Assembly (NCBI GenBank): GCA_052324925.1
Contig: JBQPRE010000004.1
Length of the DNA: 64,000 bases
Reading direction: 5' to 3' (one strand)
Origin: Flavimobilis sp052324925
Lineage (GTDB): Bacteria > Actinomycetota > Actinomycetes > Actinomycetales > Cellulomonadaceae
Under the pieces are notes generated by a model. It saw only the letters and a program-made list of their open reading frames with translations, did not search any database and was not told where the DNA came from. Numbering within the stretch: the stretch's first letter is position 1; each line of letters begins with the position of its first letter. Position numbers and translations under genes: made by a program. Below are positions 43,471 to 52,612 of this stretch, piece by piece.

Positions 43471-44331
43471 ATGTCCCACTCCCAGCCATTCCCGCCGCAG
43501 CAGCAAGAGCCGCCCGGCCTCACCGCACCCATGGATCCCCAGCCCGACCACGGCGAGACGAGCTACGTGGGCCACGACCGGCTCCGAGGACTACGCGCGC
43601 TCATCACAGGCGGTGACTCCGGCATCGGGCGCGCCGTGGCCATCGCCTACGCGCGCGAAGGCGCGGACGTCGCGATCTCCTACCTTGCCGAGGAGCAGGC
43701 CGACGCTGAGGAGACCGCGCGCTGGGTCCGCGAGGCGGGCCGGACGTGCGTTCTGCTGCCGGGCGACCTGCGCGACGAAGAGGTGTGCCAGGGCGTCGTC
43801 GCCGCTGCTGCCGACGGCCTGGGCGGCCTCGATGTCCTCGTCAACAACGCGGGCTACCAGATGGCACGTCGGGACTCCGTCCTCGATGTGACGACCGACG
43901 ACCTCGACCGCGTGATGAAGACGAACCTCTACGCCCTCGTCTGGCTCGTCAAGGCGGCGCTGGCGCACCTGAGCAGCGGGTCGAGCATCATCAACGTCTC
44001 GTCCATCCAGGCCTACCAGCCCTCGACGACGCTCCTCGACTACGCGTCGACCAAAGCCGCGATCAACAACCTCACGGTCAACCTTGCGGCCGAGCTCGGA
44101 CCGCGCGGCATACGGGTCAACGCGGTCGCGCCGGGTCCCATCTGGACCCCCCTGCAGCCCGCGACGCAGCCACCCGAGAAGATCGAGAAGTTCGGGTCCG
44201 ACACTCCGCTCGGGCGAGCCGGGGAGCCCGCCGAGTGCGCTCCCGCGTTCGTCTTCCTCGCGGCTCCGCGCGAGGCGAGCTATGTCTCCGGGACCGTCCT
44301 GGGCGTCACGGGCGGCAAGCCGGTGTTCTGA
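43471..44331 (+). CDS. SDR family oxidoreductase (YghA/YhdF-type)
   Basis: A 286-aa short-chain dehydrogenase with the long N-terminal extension typical of the YghA/glucose-and-ribitol-dehydrogenase group (QQQEPPGLTAPMDPQPDHGE), TGGDSGIGRA, NNAG, catalytic Ser in INVSSIQAYQ, and YASTK. Members are often stress-induced and of unknown substrate. GAGGAG lies upstream of the ATG. It is divergent from the small Rho_N-like gene and convergent with the DJ-1/PfpI gene. Confidence 0.9.
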   Translation: MSHSQPFPPQQQEPPGLTAPMDPQPDHGETSYVGHDRLRGLRALITGGDSGIGRAVAIAYAREGADVAISYLAEEQADAEETARWVREAGRTCVLLPGDLRDEEVCQGVVAAAADGLGGLDVLVNNAGYQMARRDSVLDVTTDDLDRVMKTNLYALVWLVKAALAHLSSGSSIINVSSIQAYQPSTTLLDYASTKAAINNLTVNLAAELGPRGIRVNAVAPGPIWTPLQPATQPPEKIEKFGSDTPLGRAGEPAECAPAFVFLAAPREASYVSGTVLGVTGGKPVF

Positions 44332-44347
44332 GACGGGTCGCGGACAA

Positions 44348-44383
44348 GTGCGGGCCCGGGACCACGTGGTCCCGGGCCCGCAC
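44348..44383. terminator. bidirectional palindromic terminator
   Basis: A 36-base perfect palindrome (half-site GTGCGGGCCCGGGACCAC) between the convergent SDR and DJ-1/PfpI genes. Confidence 0.82.
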
Positions 44384-44394
44384 TCGCTCGCGCG

Positions 44395-44943
44395 TCAGGC
44401 GTGCTGTCCGGCGTGGACGCCCTCGCCGATCTCCTCGACGAGCTTGTCGTTGAACGCCGGCAGGTCATCGGGCGTGCGGCTCGAGACGAGACCCTGGTCG
44501 ACGACGACCTCCTCGTCGACCCATTCCGCGCCCGCGTTGCGCAGGTCGGTGCGCAGGCTCGGGTAGGACGTCAGGGTGCGGCCGCGGACGACGTCGGCCT
44601 CGACGAGAAGCCAGGCACCGTGGCAGATGACGCCGACGGGCTTGCCGGCCGCGAAGAACGCGCGGGCGAGCTCGACGGCCGCGCCGTCGAGACGCAGGTG
44701 GTCGGCGTTGACGACACCACCGGGCAGGACGAGGGCGTCGTACTCGTCGGCCGAGGCCTCGCCCGTCGTCCGGTCGACGGTGTGCTCGTGGCCGTTCTTG
44801 CCGGTGAGCGTGCCCGTCTCGGGGGCGATGAGGTGGGCGGTCGCGCCGTGGCCGGTGACCGCCTCCCAGGGGCTCATGAGCTCGGAGTCCTCGAAGCCGT
44901 TCGTGGCGACGAACGCGATCTTCTTGCCGGTGAGATGTGACAT
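44395..44943 (-). CDS. DJ-1/PfpI family protein (general stress protein 18-like)
   Basis: A 182-aa type 1 glutamine-amidotransferase-like protein with the nucleophile elbow VICHGAWLL (Cys107, His108) and the acidic partner near Glu18 (NGFEDSEL). Members act as stress proteins, deglycases or peptidases; the activity here cannot be assigned. The GGAGG ribosome site is six bases before the ATG. Its setting among SDR and small stress-type genes fits a general stress role. Confidence 0.9.
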   Translation of the reverse strand: MSHLTGKKIAFVATNGFEDSELMSPWEAVTGHGATAHLIAPETGTLTGKNGHEHTVDRTTGEASADEYDALVLPGGVVNADHLRLDGAAVELARAFFAAGKPVGVICHGAWLLVEADVVRGRTLTSYPSLRTDLRNAGAEWVDEEVVVDQGLVSSRTPDDLPAFNDKLVEEIGEGVHAGQHA

Positions 44944-44987
44944 GGTGCCTCCTTCTCTCGGGTTCCCCTCAAGGGTCTTCTACGCCA

Positions 44988-45323
44988 TCACTGTCCGCTG
45001 GTCGGCGGCACCGGAGGCGTGCTCATCGTCGGTGGGGGCGTGTGGCCCTCGTCGTCGCGGTGGAACGCGTGAGTGACCTTGTCCTTGAGCGCCGAACCGG
45101 CCTCGCCCGCAACCTCGCCGACCTTGGCGCGGACGGCGGTGCTCGCGGCGCCCGCGGCTTCGGCAGCACGCTCCTTCGCGGAGTCGACGACCTCCTGGAC
45201 ACGGTCGTCGGCGAGCACGGAGCGTGCCTTGGCCTTGATCTCCTCGTAGCGGGCGCGGCCTGCCCGGCTTCCGAGCACGTACCCGACTGCAGCACCCGCG
45301 AGGAACGTCATCTTCGAACCCAT
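44988..45323 (-). CDS. YtxH-like small membrane-associated protein
   Basis: A 111-aa protein with a short N-terminal hydrophobic segment (MTFLAGAAVGYVLGSRAG, about residues 5-22), followed by an Ala/Lys/Glu amphipathic helix (about 25-90) and a Pro/Thr-rich tail. This is the YtxH/gas-vesicle-protein-like pattern of stress proteins in Gram-positive bacteria. ATG 45323 is used because the hydrophobic start matches the family; upstream in-frame sequence is Arg-rich and unlike it. It lies upstream of, and co-directional with, the DJ-1/PfpI gene (44-base gap). Confidence 0.75.
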   Translation of the reverse strand: MGSKMTFLAGAAVGYVLGSRAGRARYEEIKAKARSVLADDRVQEVVDSAKERAAEAAGAASTAVRAKVGEVAGEAGSALKDKVTHAFHRDDEGHTPPPTMSTPPVPPTSGQ

Positions 45324-45410
45324 GGGTTCGTCCTTCCGTCGTGTCCGGTGGCCTTCTTGGCCCGTTTCTCCATCGTGCGCCGCGCCTCGGCGGTGCGCAT
45401 CTGGGCGGGT

Positions 45411-45635
45411 CGATGGTGGCACCCGGGTCGCGCGGGTGGCTTCGACCCTGTCGCTGCGCACGAGGACGTCGGCCTCGTCGCGCGGCTGCGTGCGCTGCCG
45501 GTGAGGATCGTCGCGTCGGACGTCGTCGACGTCCTCACGTCAGGCCGGACGGAGGGCCGGGCGCCGCACGGGTACGCGCAGTACCTGCGCGAGCGGTTCA
45601 CGCAGACCGGATCGACTGCGGTCGCTCCGTGCTGA
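45411..45635 (+). pseudogene. C-terminal remnant of a family 2 glycosyltransferase
   Basis: About 74 codons on the plus strand resemble the C-terminal third of actinobacterial GT2 enzymes: GGFDPVAAHEDVGLVARL (the GGF..EDV acceptor-site motif), VVDVLTSGRTEGRAPHGYA and a final YLRERF. The frame upstream gives no glycosyltransferase-like sequence, no start with a ribosome site exists, and the catalytic N-terminal domain is absent. It is best read as a decayed or deletion-truncated gene between the YtxH-like gene and the RibD-C reductase. Confidence 0.6.
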
Positions 45636-45696
45636 CGATCGCGTGGCAGGATCATTGGTAGGCCGCGCCAGTGGCCGTCGACCGACGGAGGTTGCC

Positions 45697-46260
45697 GTGC
45701 GTCAGATCATCGTCACCGCGTTCATGTCGCTCGATGGCGTCATGGAGGCGCCCGGCGGCGAGGCGGGGTACCGCAACTCGGGGTGGACGTTCACGGGCGT
45801 CGAGTTCGACGCGGCCGCGTACGAGCTCAAGGGTCGCGAGGAGGAGCAGGCCGGCGGGCTGCTGCTCGGCCGTCGCAGCTACGAGGCGTTCGCGCCCGTG
45901 TGGCCGCAGATGGACGACTTCGCGCGGTACAACACGCTGCCGCGCTGGGTCGTCTCGACGACGCTCGACCACGACGACGAGCGCTGGCCCGCCACCGTCC
46001 TGCGGTCGGTCGACGACGTCGCGCGACTGCGCGAGTCGGACGGTGGCCCGCTTCTCGTCCATGGCTCGGCGACGCTCGGCCGGTCGCTCGCGGACGCGGG
46101 GCTCGTCGACCGCTACCACCTGCTCGTCTTCCCGCTGCTGCTCGGCGCTGGCCGTCGGTTGTTCTCGGGCGCGGACAAAGACCTCACGAAGCTCGACCTC
46201 GTCGAGCACGAGACGTATGGCAACGGTATCCAGATGGCGATCTACGACGTCGTGCGCTGA
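45697..46260 (+). CDS. RibD C-terminal/dihydrofolate-reductase-fold family protein
   Basis: The 187-aa protein begins RQIIVTAFMSLDGVMEAPGG and continues with LLLGRRSYEAF and GSATLGRSLADAGLVDRYHLLVFPLLLGAGRRLF, the YwjB/YyaP-like stand-alone RibD-C fold. These NADPH-binding reductases have no assigned substrate. GTG 45697 has GGAGG six bases upstream; an earlier in-frame ATG lacks one. Confidence 0.9.
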   Translation: MRQIIVTAFMSLDGVMEAPGGEAGYRNSGWTFTGVEFDAAAYELKGREEEQAGGLLLGRRSYEAFAPVWPQMDDFARYNTLPRWVVSTTLDHDDERWPATVLRSVDDVARLRESDGGPLLVHGSATLGRSLADAGLVDRYHLLVFPLLLGAGRRLFSGADKDLTKLDLVEHETYGNGIQMAIYDVVR

Positions 46261-46271
46261 CGCCCGAGGCC

Positions 46272-47429
46272 TTAGCTGGTCGCGGCGAGCGTGAGCGTCG
46301 CGAGCGCGACCGTGAGCGGCGCCACCACGAGGCCGAGCGCCATGTAGCCGCCCCAGCGCACGCTCACACCGAACTGACTGAGCCGCTCGTGCCACAGGAG
46401 CGTCGCAAGCGACGCCCACGGCGTGATGAGCGGACCCGCGTTGACGCCGACGAGCAGCGCCATGAGCCGCAGGGGGGACCCGGCGACAGGCTCGAGCGCG
46501 AGGTAGGCGGGCAGGTTGTCGACGAGGTTCGCGCCGAGCATGCCCGTCGCGGCGACGCGCAACAGGTCGAGAGTGCCGTCCCCGTCGCCCGCGATGCGCG
46601 CGAGCCACGCGCTGAGACCCGCGCCGTGAGCGGCCTCGAACACGACGAAGAGCCCGCTCACGAGCACGAGCGTCGGCCACGGCACGAGCGTCCACCGCAA
46701 CGAGTCGCGCTCGCGGACCGCGAACGCGACGACGAGGACGGCGGCTGCGGTGACGGACGGGATCCAGACCGGCACGCCTGAGACGAGCGCGGGCACGAGC
46801 AGTGCGACGGTGAGCCCCGAGATGCGCAGCAGCGTGGCGTCCCGCGGCGAGGGCGGCGACCCGTCGCGGTGGTGGCGGCCCGTGAGCGCCCGCCGGAACA
46901 GCACGAGCACGACGAGCATGGGGACGAGGGTCGCGACGAGTGCGGGCGCCCATGCGAGGCGCGCAAACTCGAGCGGGCTCTGGTTCCCGAGCACGTCGAG
47001 CGCGAGCAGGTTCGTGAGGTTCGACGACGGGAGCCACAGCGAGCCGGCGTTCGCGAGCCACACGGTCGTGAGCGCGAACGGCAGGGGAGCGACGTCGATG
47101 TGCCGAGCGAGCACGACGACGACGGGAGTGAGGAGGACGGCCGTCGTGTCGAGTGAGAGGAACGCCGTCGAGACGGCTCCCGCGAGGACGACGAGCCCCC
47201 ACAGCGCGAACGTGCTGCCGCGACCCCAACGGGCGACGCGCGCGGCGACCGCGTCGAAGAGGCCAGCGCGGGCGGCCAGATCGGTGACGACGGTCATGCC
47301 GACGACGAACGCCAGGACGGGGCCGACCCGGGCCGCGAGGTGCGCGACGTCTGCGGGCGCGAGCACACCGATCGCGACGAGGAGCGCCCCGGCCCCGAGC
47401 AGGGCGAGGCCGACGAGAGTCGTGCGCAT
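46272..47429 (-). CDS. ArsB/SLC13-type membrane transporter
   Basis: The 385-aa permease has about ten membrane helices and two ArsB/NhaD/SLC13-like half-repeats. Recognisable features are AGAVSTAFLSLDTTAVLLTPVV in the first half, SSNLTNLLALDVLG (helix break with Asn) and the mirrored GANLVDNLPAYLALEP and NAGPLITPWASLATLLW in the second. It resembles SLC13/arsenite-antiporter permeases. Arsenite is not certain: no arsR, arsC or acr3 is adjacent. Convergent with the RibD-C gene, 11 bases apart. Confidence 0.82.
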   Translation of the reverse strand: MRTTLVGLALLGAGALLVAIGVLAPADVAHLAARVGPVLAFVVGMTVVTDLAARAGLFDAVAARVARWGRGSTFALWGLVVLAGAVSTAFLSLDTTAVLLTPVVVVLARHIDVAPLPFALTTVWLANAGSLWLPSSNLTNLLALDVLGNQSPLEFARLAWAPALVATLVPMLVVLVLFRRALTGRHHRDGSPPSPRDATLLRISGLTVALLVPALVSGVPVWIPSVTAAAVLVVAFAVRERDSLRWTLVPWPTLVLVSGLFVVFEAAHGAGLSAWLARIAGDGDGTLDLLRVAATGMLGANLVDNLPAYLALEPVAGSPLRLMALLVGVNAGPLITPWASLATLLWHERLSQFGVSVRWGGYMALGLVVAPLTVALATLTLAATS

Positions 47430-47540
47430 GAAGGCTCCGGAGGCATGAGCGTGGACGGGCGGACCCGTCGTCGGGCCTTCCTAGCCGCGGATCGGGCTGG
47501 CCGAGGACGATCGTAGCGGGCGTCCGGCCGGCACAGCCGA

Positions 47541-47574
47541 AACCCCGCACGCCGTGGAGGTGGCGTGCGGGGTT
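47541..47574. terminator. hairpin between the hexuronate operon and the permease gene
   Basis: A 13-bp perfect stem (AACCCCGCACGCC) with an 8-base loop, 98 bases after the uxaB stop. On the minus strand the stem is followed by TTTCGG. Confidence 0.7.
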
Positions 47575-47671
47575 GCGACTCCGAGGCCGGGGCACCCCTG
47601 CCTGGCCCTCGGCGACCGCGGCGTCCCGCGTTCGTGTGCACCGTCGTCTGCAGCGAGACCGCCGGTCGTCC

Positions 47672-49123
47672 TTAGCGCGCGGGCAGCTCCCCGAGGGAAG
47701 TTCCCACGCCGACGTCGAGGATGCGCGCAGCATGCGCGGCGACCTCGTCGACGAGCCTGTCGCGGCAGCCGTCGCAGTCCATGACGTACCCCGCTGCTGC
47801 GACCGATGTCCGCACCCATGCGGGCACGTCGGCCGGGTCGAACGCGTCGCGCACGGCTGCGATCACGTCGGCGTCGTCGCGCGGCTCGAAGCCTTCTGGC
47901 CCGCGCACGTACAGCGTGAGCAGCGCGGCGGCGGCGAAGCCCGTGCGGGGTGCGTCGCGCCCGTCCTTGAACGCCGACAGGAGCACGGGCAGGTTGCGCG
48001 CACCCCACTTCGAGACCGAGTTGAGCGCGATGTCTGCGAGGCGATGGTGCAGGTAGGGGTTGCCGAAGCGTTCGACGATCGTCGCGGCAAAGGTCCGCAG
48101 CTCCTCGCGAGGCTCCGCGATCGAGGGAAGAATCTCGTCCTCGAGCAGCGCGTCGAGGTAGGCGCGCACGTCGGGACGCTCGAACGCCTCACGCACCGTC
48201 TCGCAGCCCAGCTGGAGCCCGACGGCTGCCATGGCGGTGTGCAAGCCGTTGAGGATCTTGACCTTCTTTGCGCGGAAGGGCCTGATGTCGTCCATGAACT
48301 TCACGGGCTGCCCCGCGCGGTCGAGGGGCAGCACCTCACGGACGACCGGGTCGCCGCCGATCGCCCACACGCCGAAGTACTCGCCCTTGACGACGACGTC
48401 GTCCGCGAAGCCCAGCTCCGCCTGGATCTCGCCGATCTCGTCCCGAGGGAAGCCGGGAACGATGCGGTCGACGAGCGTGTCGTGGAACGAGTTCGCCGTG
48501 AGCACCCACTGCTCGAACTCTGCGCCCCACTCGGCTGCACGTGCGTGGCGCAGCACGTACTCGCGCAGGGTCGTCGCGTTGTCCTCGATGAGCTCGCAGC
48601 ACACGATCCGCACGCCTGCGTCGGGGGCGCCCTCGAATGTGAGGTAGCGGTCGTGGAGCAGCGCCGCGACCTTCGCCGGGAACGACGCGGGTGGCTGTGC
48701 GGCGAGGTCATCATCCTCGACCCAGGCGATCCCGGCCTCGGTCGTGTTCGAGACGATGACCTTGAGGTCGCGGGAGAGGTAGAGCTCGCGGTACTCCGCA
48801 AACTGCTCGTGCGCTCGCACGATGCGCTCGATGACGTCGATGCGCGTGAACTCCCGCACCGGTTCACCCGCGCGGACGCCCTCGAGCAGCACGTGGTAGA
48901 GCCCGTCCTGCTCCTCGAGCAGCTCGAGCGCGCGGTCCGGGCCCGGGGTCGCGTGGACGACGGCGACGCCCGCGTTCATCACGCCGGCCTCGTTCGCGGC
49001 GTGGATCATCTGGTCGACGAACGCGCGCAGGAAGTTGCCGCCACCGAACTGCAGGACGGTCACGGGACGCGACGTCCGGCCCACGGCCGACGCCGAGAGG
49101 CGGGGAAGGGACACGGTCGTCAC
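47672..49123 (-). CDS. uxaB: tagaturonate reductase (UxaB), mannitol dehydrogenase family
   Basis: A 483-aa NAD-dependent polyol-type dehydrogenase of the UxaB group, reducing tagaturonate to altronate. It has the UxaB-like N-terminus (TVLQFGGGNFLRAFVDQMI), SNTTEAGIAWVEDD, CCELIEDNATTL and the catalytic Lys region FRAKKVKILNGLHTAMA. UxuB (fructuronate to mannonate) is the close alternative. The pairing with an altronate dehydratase in the same locus favours the galacturonate branch. GTG 49123 overlaps the uxaC stop by 4 nt (GTGA). Last gene of its operon. Confidence 0.88.
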   Translation of the reverse strand: MTTVSLPRLSASAVGRTSRPVTVLQFGGGNFLRAFVDQMIHAANEAGVMNAGVAVVHATPGPDRALELLEEQDGLYHVLLEGVRAGEPVREFTRIDVIERIVRAHEQFAEYRELYLSRDLKVIVSNTTEAGIAWVEDDDLAAQPPASFPAKVAALLHDRYLTFEGAPDAGVRIVCCELIEDNATTLREYVLRHARAAEWGAEFEQWVLTANSFHDTLVDRIVPGFPRDEIGEIQAELGFADDVVVKGEYFGVWAIGGDPVVREVLPLDRAGQPVKFMDDIRPFRAKKVKILNGLHTAMAAVGLQLGCETVREAFERPDVRAYLDALLEDEILPSIAEPREELRTFAATIVERFGNPYLHHRLADIALNSVSKWGARNLPVLLSAFKDGRDAPRTGFAAAALLTLYVRGPEGFEPRDDADVIAAVRDAFDPADVPAWVRTSVAAAGYVMDCDGCRDRLVDEVAAHAARILDVGVGTSLGELPAR

Positions 49124-50577
49124 AGGGCACCTCCGGAGCGGTACGCGCGACGAGGCAGGGTGTAGGCAAGGTCGACCGCCGTGTCGGCTGCCTCGTCGAG
49201 CGTGAGCCGGTGCTCCGCGACGAGCCGTGCGAGGTAGCCTGCGTCGACGCGGCGGGCAAGGTCGTGACGCGCGGGGATCGAGCAGAACGCACGGGTGTCG
49301 TCGACGAATCCCGACATGTTCGAGAACCCCGCGGTCTCCGTCACTGCCTCGCGGAAGCGACGCATCGCGTCCGGGGCGTCGAGGAACCACCACGGGGCAC
49401 CGAGCCTCACCGAGGGGAACACTCCCGCGAGGGGTGCGAGCTCGCGCGAGTACACGGTCTCGTCAATCGTGAAGAGGACCGTGCGGAACCGGGGGTTGTG
49501 CCCGAAGGCCTCCAGCATGGGCCGCACGCCGCGCGCATAGTCGACGGCGAGCGGGATGTCGTAGCCCGTGTCAGGCCCGATCCGGCGTGCGACAGCAGAG
49601 TCGTAGTCGCGCAGCACTCCCGGGTGGATCTGCATGACGAGGCCGTCCTCGGCGCTCATCGCAGCCATCTGGAAGAGCATGTGGCCCGCGAACACGCGCG
49701 CCTGCTCGGGCGTCACCTGGCCCGCGCGTGCCGCGGCGTACAGACGTGACGCCTCTGCCTCCTCGAGCGGGTGCGTGTCGACCCCGAGGTGCCCGTGGTC
49801 CGTCGCGAGAGCACCGGCCGCGACGAAGCGCGCGCGCTGGGAGCGCAGCGCCTCGAGGAACCTGGCATACGTGCCGACGTCGAGACCTGCGGCCGCACCC
49901 AGCGCGTCGACGTCGGTCGTCCACGACGGACGGTCGAGGTGACAGACGGCATCGGGCCGGAACGTGGGCAGGACGCGCGCACCGTACCCGTCGGCCGCGA
50001 GACGAGCGTGGTCGCTGAGCGTCGACCACGCGTTGTCGGTCGTCGCGATCGTCTCGATCGAGAAGCGGTCGAGGAGCGCGCGCGGGCGGAAGGTTGGCTC
50101 GCGCAGCACGGACTCGATCTGGTCGTAGATCGCGTCGGCGTTCGCCTCGCTCGGCTGCTGCGTCACGCCGAAGATCTCGACGAGCTCGTGCTCGAGCCAG
50201 AAGCGTGACGGCGTGCCGCGGAAGTGCTTCCACCCCGCGCAGAAGCGACGCCAGATGGTGCGCGGCTCCGATTCTGCAGACGAAGTGTGTGCCGAGCCGA
50301 TCGGCGTGACGCCGAGGTCCTCGGGCCGTGCGCCTTGCGAGACGAGCATCCGGACGACGTAGTGGTCGGGCACGACGAGCAGGTGGGCGGGGTCGGTGAA
50401 GGCGTTGTCGGCGGCGAACCACTCGACCGGGACGTGCCCGTGCATCGAGACGATCGGCAGATCCGTGGTGGTCGCGTAGATCTCGCGTGCGAGGGCCCGC
50501 ACCTGCGGGTCGGCCGGAAGGGCGCGGTCGGGGTGAAGGGAGAGCGAGGTGTCCGCGAGGGACGACGGTGAGGTCAT
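49120..50577 (-). CDS. uxaC: glucuronate/galacturonate isomerase
   Basis: UxaC (485 aa) isomerises galacturonate to tagaturonate (and glucuronate to fructuronate), the first step of intracellular hexuronate breakdown. Family features are IVSMHGHVPVEWFA near the N-terminus (metal-binding His), DHYVVRMLVSQG, FRGTPSRFWLEHEL and MQIHPGVLRDYD. GGAG precedes the ATG. It lies between the GH105 gene and uxaB in a tight operon (26-base gap, then a 4-base overlap). Confidence 0.95.
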   Translation of the reverse strand: MTSPSSLADTSLSLHPDRALPADPQVRALAREIYATTTDLPIVSMHGHVPVEWFAADNAFTDPAHLLVVPDHYVVRMLVSQGARPEDLGVTPIGSAHTSSAESEPRTIWRRFCAGWKHFRGTPSRFWLEHELVEIFGVTQQPSEANADAIYDQIESVLREPTFRPRALLDRFSIETIATTDNAWSTLSDHARLAADGYGARVLPTFRPDAVCHLDRPSWTTDVDALGAAAGLDVGTYARFLEALRSQRARFVAAGALATDHGHLGVDTHPLEEAEASRLYAAARAGQVTPEQARVFAGHMLFQMAAMSAEDGLVMQIHPGVLRDYDSAVARRIGPDTGYDIPLAVDYARGVRPMLEAFGHNPRFRTVLFTIDETVYSRELAPLAGVFPSVRLGAPWWFLDAPDAMRRFREAVTETAGFSNMSGFVDDTRAFCSIPARHDLARRVDAGYLARLVAEHRLTLDEAADTAVDLAYTLPRRAYRSGGAL

Positions 50578-50603
50578 CAAGGGCTCCAGGTGGCGCGTGT
50601 GGT

Positions 50604-51737
50604 TCAGGACTGCCGACGACGCATCTCGGCGGCGAGTAGGAGGAACGGCCCGACGCCCTTGTGGTCGTTGGTGACGATCGGTTCGCTCATGTAGTACGCG
50701 TAGGACCCGTCGCGGCGGGTTGCCCCACCGAGCCCGGCGACCTCGCACATGCGGTGGACGTTGACCCAGCCCTCGGCTGTGACAGACAGGAAGGACTCGG
50801 TCGCACTGGCCCATCCGGTCTCGAGCGCGCGTTCCCACGCGTCGCCCGTGAGCCGGCCCGTCCGTAGGGACGTGGCTATCGCGGTGAGGATCATGAGCGA
50901 GCCCGAGGACTCGAGGTAGTTGAGCGGGCGGTCCGGCTGGTCAGGGATCTGGAACCAGAGGTTCGTCGCGGGGTCCGCGTGCCGCTGGACGGCCTCGAGG
51001 AGCGCGACGAGGTTCGCCTCGACCCGGTCCCGGCCCGCGACGTCCGCGGGCAGGTGCTCGAGCACGTCGACCATCGCCATCGCGAACCAGCCGAGCGCGC
51101 GCAGCCACACGTGGGGGGAGTGCCCCGTGGCGGGGTCGGCCCAGTACATCGAACGGGTCTCGTCGTACGCGTGCACGCACAGGCTGGAGCTGGGGTCGAG
51201 GCTTGCGTCGTACGCGGCGAGGAACTGGTGGACGACGTCCGCGTAGAGCTCGGGACGATCGAAGGCACCCGCTGCGCGCGCGTAGAACACCGAGCCCATG
51301 TAGAGGCCGTCGAGCCACATCTGCCGGGGGTAGATCTGCTTGTGCCAGAAGCTCCCGTTGTCGAGGCGCGGCTGGTGCTCGAGCTGGTCGAGCAGGGTGA
51401 GCGCGGCCGTGCGGTAGCGCTCGTCGCCCGTCTCCTCCCAGAGGGAGAGGACGGCCTTGCCGTTGTTCACGTGGTCGAGGTTCCACTCTTCGCGCACGTA
51501 CCCGTGAATCTCGCCGTCCGGGCCGACGAACGCGTCGATGTTCTCCTTGACGTAGTCGAGGTAGCGCTGCTCGCCCGTGACAGCGGCGATCTCGCGGACG
51601 CCGTCGAGCACGAGCCCATCCTCGTAGCGCCACTTCCGTGCGGGGCTGATGCTTGGCTCGCGGCCGAGCATCGTCTCGGCGCCGAGCCGGGCCCAGTCCG
51701 CGGCCTTGGGGTCGAGGCGGAAGGAGTCGGGGGTCAT
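50604..51737 (-). CDS. GH105 unsaturated rhamnogalacturonyl/galacturonyl hydrolase
   Basis: The 377-aa (alpha/alpha)6-barrel hydrolase removes the unsaturated uronic acid left at the non-reducing end by pectate or rhamnogalacturonan lyases. YPRQMWLDGLYMG carries Asp143, the same position as the catalytic Asp of Bacillus subtilis YteR. WLRALGWFAMAMVDVLEHLP and the C-terminal YYMSEPIVTNDHKGVGPFLL are GH105 hallmarks. There is no signal peptide, so oligomers must be imported first, matching the ABC transporter upstream. The ATG overlaps the preceding stop by 4 nt. Confidence 0.94.
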   Translation of the reverse strand: MTPDSFRLDPKAADWARLGAETMLGREPSISPARKWRYEDGLVLDGVREIAAVTGEQRYLDYVKENIDAFVGPDGEIHGYVREEWNLDHVNNGKAVLSLWEETGDERYRTAALTLLDQLEHQPRLDNGSFWHKQIYPRQMWLDGLYMGSVFYARAAGAFDRPELYADVVHQFLAAYDASLDPSSSLCVHAYDETRSMYWADPATGHSPHVWLRALGWFAMAMVDVLEHLPADVAGRDRVEANLVALLEAVQRHADPATNLWFQIPDQPDRPLNYLESSGSLMILTAIATSLRTGRLTGDAWERALETGWASATESFLSVTAEGWVNVHRMCEVAGLGGATRRDGSYAYYMSEPIVTNDHKGVGPFLLLAAEMRRRQS

Positions 51738-52612
51738 GCGTTCTCTCCGAGGGGTGAAGGGGCGACGAAGCGGGTGGTGAGCGAGCCGAGGCCGGTCGCG
51801 GTGATCGTCACCGCGTCACCGTCGGCCAGCGGCACGTGCGAGGCCGAGGCGTCGGCGGTCTTGGCGGCCGAGCCGGTCGCGACGACGTCGCCCGGCTCGA
51901 GGGGGATGACCTGGCTGAGCAGGTGGAGGAGGCGCGGGACGGGGAAGACCATCTGGGAGGTCGTCGCGCGGGCGACGATGACGCCGTCGCGTTCGACCTC
52001 GAGCTCGACGTCCTCGAGCTCGCCGGCCTCGTCGACCGTGACGACGGCAGGTCCGAGCTGGCCGAACCCGTCGAAGTTCTTGCCGAGGGTCCACTGGCTC
52101 GTCGCGTGCTGCCAGTCGCGCGCCGTGACGTCGTCGTAGAGCGTGTACCCGGCGACGTGCGCCATGGCGTCGGCCTCGGCGACGTCCTGCATGCGGCGGC
52201 CGACGACGATCGCGATCTCGCCCTCGTAGTCGACCGCGGCGGGGATGCGGGGCAGGACGACGTCGTCGTGCGGGCCGCTCAGCGCGTTGCGCGTCTTGAC
52301 GAAGACGTTGGGCGTCGTGGGCAGCGCGCCGTCGCGCGCGGGGCCGCGGTGGCCCTCGTAGTTGTAGCCGATCGCAAGGACCTGGCCGGGACGGACGGGC
52401 GGTGCGAGCCGCACGTCGTCGAGCGACGGGCAGGTGGCGAGGTCTGCGGCTGCGATCGCGGCGCGTGCCGCGTCGGCGAGGGCGGGGTCCGTGAGGAGGT
52501 CGAGGGTCGTGGCCGCGACGCCGGCGAGGTCGACGACGCGCGTGGTGCCGTCGTGCTCGACGAGCGCGCCGGGGCGCTCGGAGCTCTCGTGGACGTGGGT
52601 GACGAGTCGCAA
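51734..52612 (-). CDS. fumarylacetoacetate hydrolase (FAH) family protein
   Basis: A 292-aa FAH-fold enzyme with the metal-binding E-E-D pattern (AVDYEGEIAIVVGR), GYTLYDDVTARDWQ, GKNFDGFGQLGP and a C-terminal LEPGDVVATGSA. FAH enzymes cleave C-C bonds, decarboxylate or hydrate oxo-acids. In this operon a role on keto-deoxy sugar acids derived from unsaturated uronates is plausible, but not shown. Translation starts at a TTG (52612) with AGGAGG four bases upstream. First gene of the FAH-GH105-uxaC-uxaB unit, downstream of the transporter and its hairpin. Confidence 0.88.
   Translation of the reverse strand: MRLVTHVHESSERPGALVEHDGTTRVVDLAGVAATTLDLLTDPALADAARAAIAAADLATCPSLDDVRLAPPVRPGQVLAIGYNYEGHRGPARDGALPTTPNVFVKTRNALSGPHDDVVLPRIPAAVDYEGEIAIVVGRRMQDVAEADAMAHVAGYTLYDDVTARDWQHATSQWTLGKNFDGFGQLGPAVVTVDEAGELEDVELEVERDGVIVARATTSQMVFPVPRLLHLLSQVIPLEPGDVVATGSAAKTADASASHVPLADGDAVTITATGLGSLTTRFVAPSPLGENA

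Noticed and set aside
45308..45655. 115-codon minus-strand frame opposite the glycosyltransferase remnant
   Set aside because: No recognisable domain, uneven composition and no ribosome site; the plus-strand remnant has family motifs.
46272..47429. Arsenite efflux pump (ArsB) as a firm call
   Set aside because: The fold fits the wider ArsB/SLC13 group, but no arsenic genes are adjacent, so the substrate is left open.
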